The notes under the pieces were generated by a model. The model made no database searches. It saw only the letters and a program-made list of their open reading frames with translations, and was not told the DNA's origin. The position numbers and the translations under genes are program-made. Below are positions 5,758 to 7,631 of a DNA stretch of 7,631 bases, piece after piece (position 1 is the first letter of the stretch; every line of letters begins with the position of its first letter). Source of the stretch: Candidatus Brocadiia bacterium (lineage in GTDB: Bacteria; Planctomycetota; PUPC01; DSUN01). The stretch covers positions 1 through 7,631 of the forward strand of contig JADHXT010000162.1 in NCBI GenBank assembly GCA_016782825.1, given 5' to 3'.

Positions 5758-7631
5758 CTACTCCCTGGTGAACGTGATCGACGGCGGCTCCTGCTCCCAG
5801 GTCAGGCCTGCGGCGGTCACGTCGGTGACCGTGACCGTGTAGGTGCCCAAGGGGGCGTTCCTGAGCTTGAAGGTGACGGTGCCGTCTTCGCCTGTGGGCC
5901 CTGTCCTGCTGTCATAGCTGCTGCCCTGGAACTCGACGTCGATGGAGACCGAGGCGCCGACGACCGGCTGACCGAGGTCGTCCAGCAGCACGACGGTGAT
6001 GTCGAGATCCTTGCCTTTCGGCCCGGCCGCCGCGTGGCTGATCTCGGTGACGAAGACCTCGGTGGGCTCCTGCGCCGGGCCGAGGGCGAAGTCGAGCGGA
6101 GTCGTCGCGCCGTCGGCCACCGCCGCCGGCTTCTGCTGCTGCGCATAGCCGCCGGCCGAGGCCGTCACGGTGCGATCACCCACGGGCACGCCATTGATCG
6201 TGTAGGTGCCGTCGCCGGCCATCGTGTCCGACTGCCCCGTGTCGGTCGTGACCGTCGCGCCCTCGACGGGTGAAGTGTCCGACGAGTCGGTCACGGTGCC
6301 CGCGATGGTGCCTGTGGCCTGCGAGCCGAGCCGGTCGTGGACGAAGACATCCGCGACGCCGTTGGTGTCATTCGGCACGAGGTTGGACGCGTACGATGGG
6401 AACGCGATGTAGCGGCCATCGGCGCTGATCGATGGCGTGCCGGAGCCTCCATTCGACTGCGAGCCGTCCGGCGCGCGGCTGATCTGGATCGTCTCGCCTG
6501 TGAGCCGGTCGTGGAGGAAGATGTCGTCCATAGCGCTCCCGCTGTCGGGCACCAGGTTGGTGGCCCAAGACTCGAAGACGACGAGCCGCCCGTCGTCACT
6601 GATGTCGGGATACCGCGACAGGTCGTTGGCGCGCGTGCCGTCGGAGGCGACGCTCACGAGGGTCGTCTCGCCCGTCTGCCGGTCGTGCACGAAGACGCGC
6701 TCTTTGGGGAACTTGATCTCCTTCCTCGACAGGGGGCACAGGTTGGTCGCCGTGCAACTGAACGCGACGTACCGTCCATCCGGGGTCATGCGGGCGCGTC
6801 CTCGTGACGCGCCGTTCGCCTGGGCGCCGTCGGACGCCACACTGACCCGCGTGGTCACACCCGTCTGGAGATCGCGGAGGAAGACGTCGGTCACGCCGTT
6901 TGTGTCGCCCTGCACCAGGTTCGTTGCGTCGGAGAGGAACCAGATGAACCGCCCGCCGGGGGTGATGCCGGCTTTGGTCGACCTGGCGTTGGCCATGCGC
7001 CCTTCCTTGACGACCTTGTCTGTCCACTTCACCGCCTTGTCGAGCCACTGCCCCGCCTGCTCGGCGTCGCCGAGCCGACGGTGCGCCATGGCGAGGAAGA
7101 ACCAGGTGTAGGCCGGCGACGACTCGGGCGGCTTGGGGTCAGCCTCCTCCCAGATGGCGTTGGCCTTGTCAAGCCACTCGAGGGCTTCGGCGGCCCTGCC
7201 GGCGCGGTAGAGGGCCGCGCCGAGCGTCGTCACGTAGAAGGGGTTCTTGGGGTCGCTGCTCGCCGCGGCCTCGGCAAGCCGCACCAGCCGCGCCGGTTCG
7301 CTGACCGCGCCCGGCTCCAGGATGCATGTCCAGGCCACCCAGTGGGCCGACGTGATGTCCTTCCCATTCCCAAAGCGCGACAGCATGTACGAGCACTTTG
7401 CCGAGTATGCTACCGTATCGCCGCCTCGGAGGTCATTCAGGGCCGTGAGATAGTCGGTGGTCGCCATGGACCTCCAGACGTGGAAGGTCACGGCCCAGTT
7501 CTGGGTACTGGCGAGCGCCTGCCGGAGGCCGGCGTCATCGGGCTTCAGCTCGACGGCCTTCGACAGATCGCCGATGGCTTTACCACTTTCGTGGAGGTTC
7601 AAGTAGTAGTGGGCTCTGCGCCGCAAGAGCT
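5758..7631 (-). CDS. TPR / four-blade TolB-like propeller / carboxypeptidase-regulatory-like / Ig-like fusion protein, N-terminus cut by window edge
   Basis: The frame is open from the right edge to TAG at 5758-5760 (about 624 residues); a TTG at 7626 is internal, because LLRRRAHYYLNL continues a TPR across it. Counting from 7626: residues 1-203 are TPR-like, with KAIGDLSKAVELKPDD, HWVAWTCILEPGAVSEPARLVRLAEAA and LGAALYRAGRAAEALEWLDKA, the pattern seen at the C-terminus of many planctomycete Ser/Thr kinases. Residues 221-435 hold four WD40/PD40-like units of the form DGR.vaF.S.AtNLV...DvFvhDr.TGeT..vSvasDG. Residues 436-516 resemble a carboxypeptidase-regulatory-like domain (GTIAGTVTD...PVEGATVTT, YTINGVPVGDRTVTASAGGY). 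Residues 517-622 are an Ig-like Big_1-type domain (DDLGQPVVGASVSIDV, GTYTVTVTDVTAAGLTW) that often closes secreted proteins. TPRs plus extracellular modules in one chain is unusual. The function is unknown; any kinase domain would lie outside the window. Confidence 0.88.
   Translation of the reverse strand, partial: LLRRRAHYYLNLHESGKAIGDLSKAVELKPDDAGLRQALASTQNWAVTFHVWRSMATTDYLTALNDLRGGDTVAYSAKCSYMLSRFGNGKDITSAHWVAWTCILEPGAVSEPARLVRLAEAAASSDPKNPFYVTTLGAALYRAGRAAEALEWLDKANAIWEEADPKPPESSPAYTWFFLAMAHRRLGDAEQAGQWLDKAVKWTDKVVKEGRMANARSTKAGITPGGRFIWFLSDATNLVQGDTNGVTDVFLRDLQTGVTTRVSVASDGAQANGASRGRARMTPDGRYVAFSCTATNLCPLSRKEIKFPKERVFVHDRQTGETTLVSVASDGTRANDLSRYPDISDDGRLVVFESWATNLVPDSGSAMDDIFLHDRLTGETIQISRAPDGSQSNGGSGTPSISADGRYIAFPSYASNLVPNDTNGVADVFVHDRLGSQATGTIAGTVTDSSDTSPVEGATVTTDTGQSDTMAGDGTYTINGVPVGDRTVTASAGGYAQQQKPAAVADGATTPLDFALGPAQEPTEVFVTEISHAAAGPKGKDLDITVVLLDDLGQPVVGASVSIDVEFQGSSYDSRTGPTGEDGTVTFKLRNAPLGTYTVTVTDVTAAGLTWEQEPPSITFTRE
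6322..6966 (-). repeat. Coding repeats of about 174 bp: four propeller units
   Basis: The plus-strand signature CGGTCGTGnAnGAAGA recurs near 6332, 6506 and 6680, with a diverged copy near 6871. That gives a period of about 174 bp (58 codons), corresponding to units starting at residues 222, 281, 343 and 401. Units 1 and 4 keep NDTNG- or GDTNG-type turns (QGDTNGVTDVF, NDTNGVADVF). Unit 2 instead has CPLSRKEIKFPKE, and unit 3 has DSGSAMDD. The copies have clearly diverged at the DNA level, so the duplication is old. A complete closed propeller would normally need more blades than four. Confidence 0.65.

Noticed and set aside
5666..5842. Plus-strand ATG at 5666 after GAGGAGGGG, giving a possible short signal-peptide-like protein
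   Set aside because: The ATG follows its purine run directly with no usual spacing, the coding part lies in a hairpin and then antisense to the end of the TPR-fusion gene, and no family resemblance is seen. It is kept only as a leader-similarity finding.
7624..7626. TTG at 7626 as the start of the TPR-fusion gene
   Set aside because: The codons before it continue a TPR helix to the window edge and no RBS is visible, so the true start is outside the window.
1..7631. CRISPR array, tRNA or rRNA genes, complete insertion sequence
   Set aside because: No regularly spaced direct repeats, cloverleaf with tRNA consensus, conserved rRNA words or transposase motifs were seen. The triple hairpin at 907-981 lacks the tRNA T-loop and anticodon features.

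Overview
The window looks like a high-GC (roughly 65%) chromosomal stretch from an environmental bacterium of the Planctomycetota or a close PVC relative. The basis is the gene content: a hydrazine-synthase-alpha-like (HZS_alpha/PD40) secreted protein, a very large LamG plus transglutaminase-like exported protein, and TPR repeats of the kind usually found at the C-terminus of planctomycete Ser/Thr kinases. This is inference from recognised motifs, with no database search behind it. No rRNA, tRNA, CRISPR array or complete insertion sequence is visible.

Layout. (1) Positions 1-1524, minus strand: an exported beta-propeller protein of the HzsA-like family whose 3' end runs off the left edge. Its reading frame is open for all 508 codons in the window, but it carries a 23-codon in-frame insertion (907-975) made of three consecutive perfect triloop hairpins. 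(2) Positions 1525-1694: a divergent intergenic region full of palindromes, with good Shine-Dalgarno sequences for both flanking genes. (3) Positions 1695-4973, plus strand: a complete 1092-residue exported protein with a LamG domain, a transglutaminase-like core with an intact Cys/His/Asp triad, two Fn3-like domains and a putative Ig (He_PIG-like) domain. (4) Positions 4974-5117: a short convergent spacer with one candidate terminator. (5) Positions 5118-5501, minus strand: the orphan C-terminus of a right-handed beta-helix protein, without a credible start, most likely a gene remnant. (6) Positions 5502-5757: non-coding and hairpin-rich. (7) Positions 5758-7631, minus strand: a protein cut at its 5' end by the window edge, joining kinase-type TPRs to four WD40/TolB-like propeller units, a carboxypeptidase-regulatory-like domain and a C-terminal Ig-like domain.

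How the genes relate. Genes 1 and 3 are divergent and could share control through the 170-bp spacer; both encode exported, multidomain, probably surface or periplasmic proteins. Genes 5 and 7 are on the minus strand facing gene 3, and no operon logic links them to it. The window reads as an accessory region for surface and periplasmic proteins with signs of gene decay and domain shuffling. The most unusual element is the triple-hairpin insertion inside the HzsA-like coding sequence, which resembles in principle the protein-coding palindromic elements known from Rickettsia.
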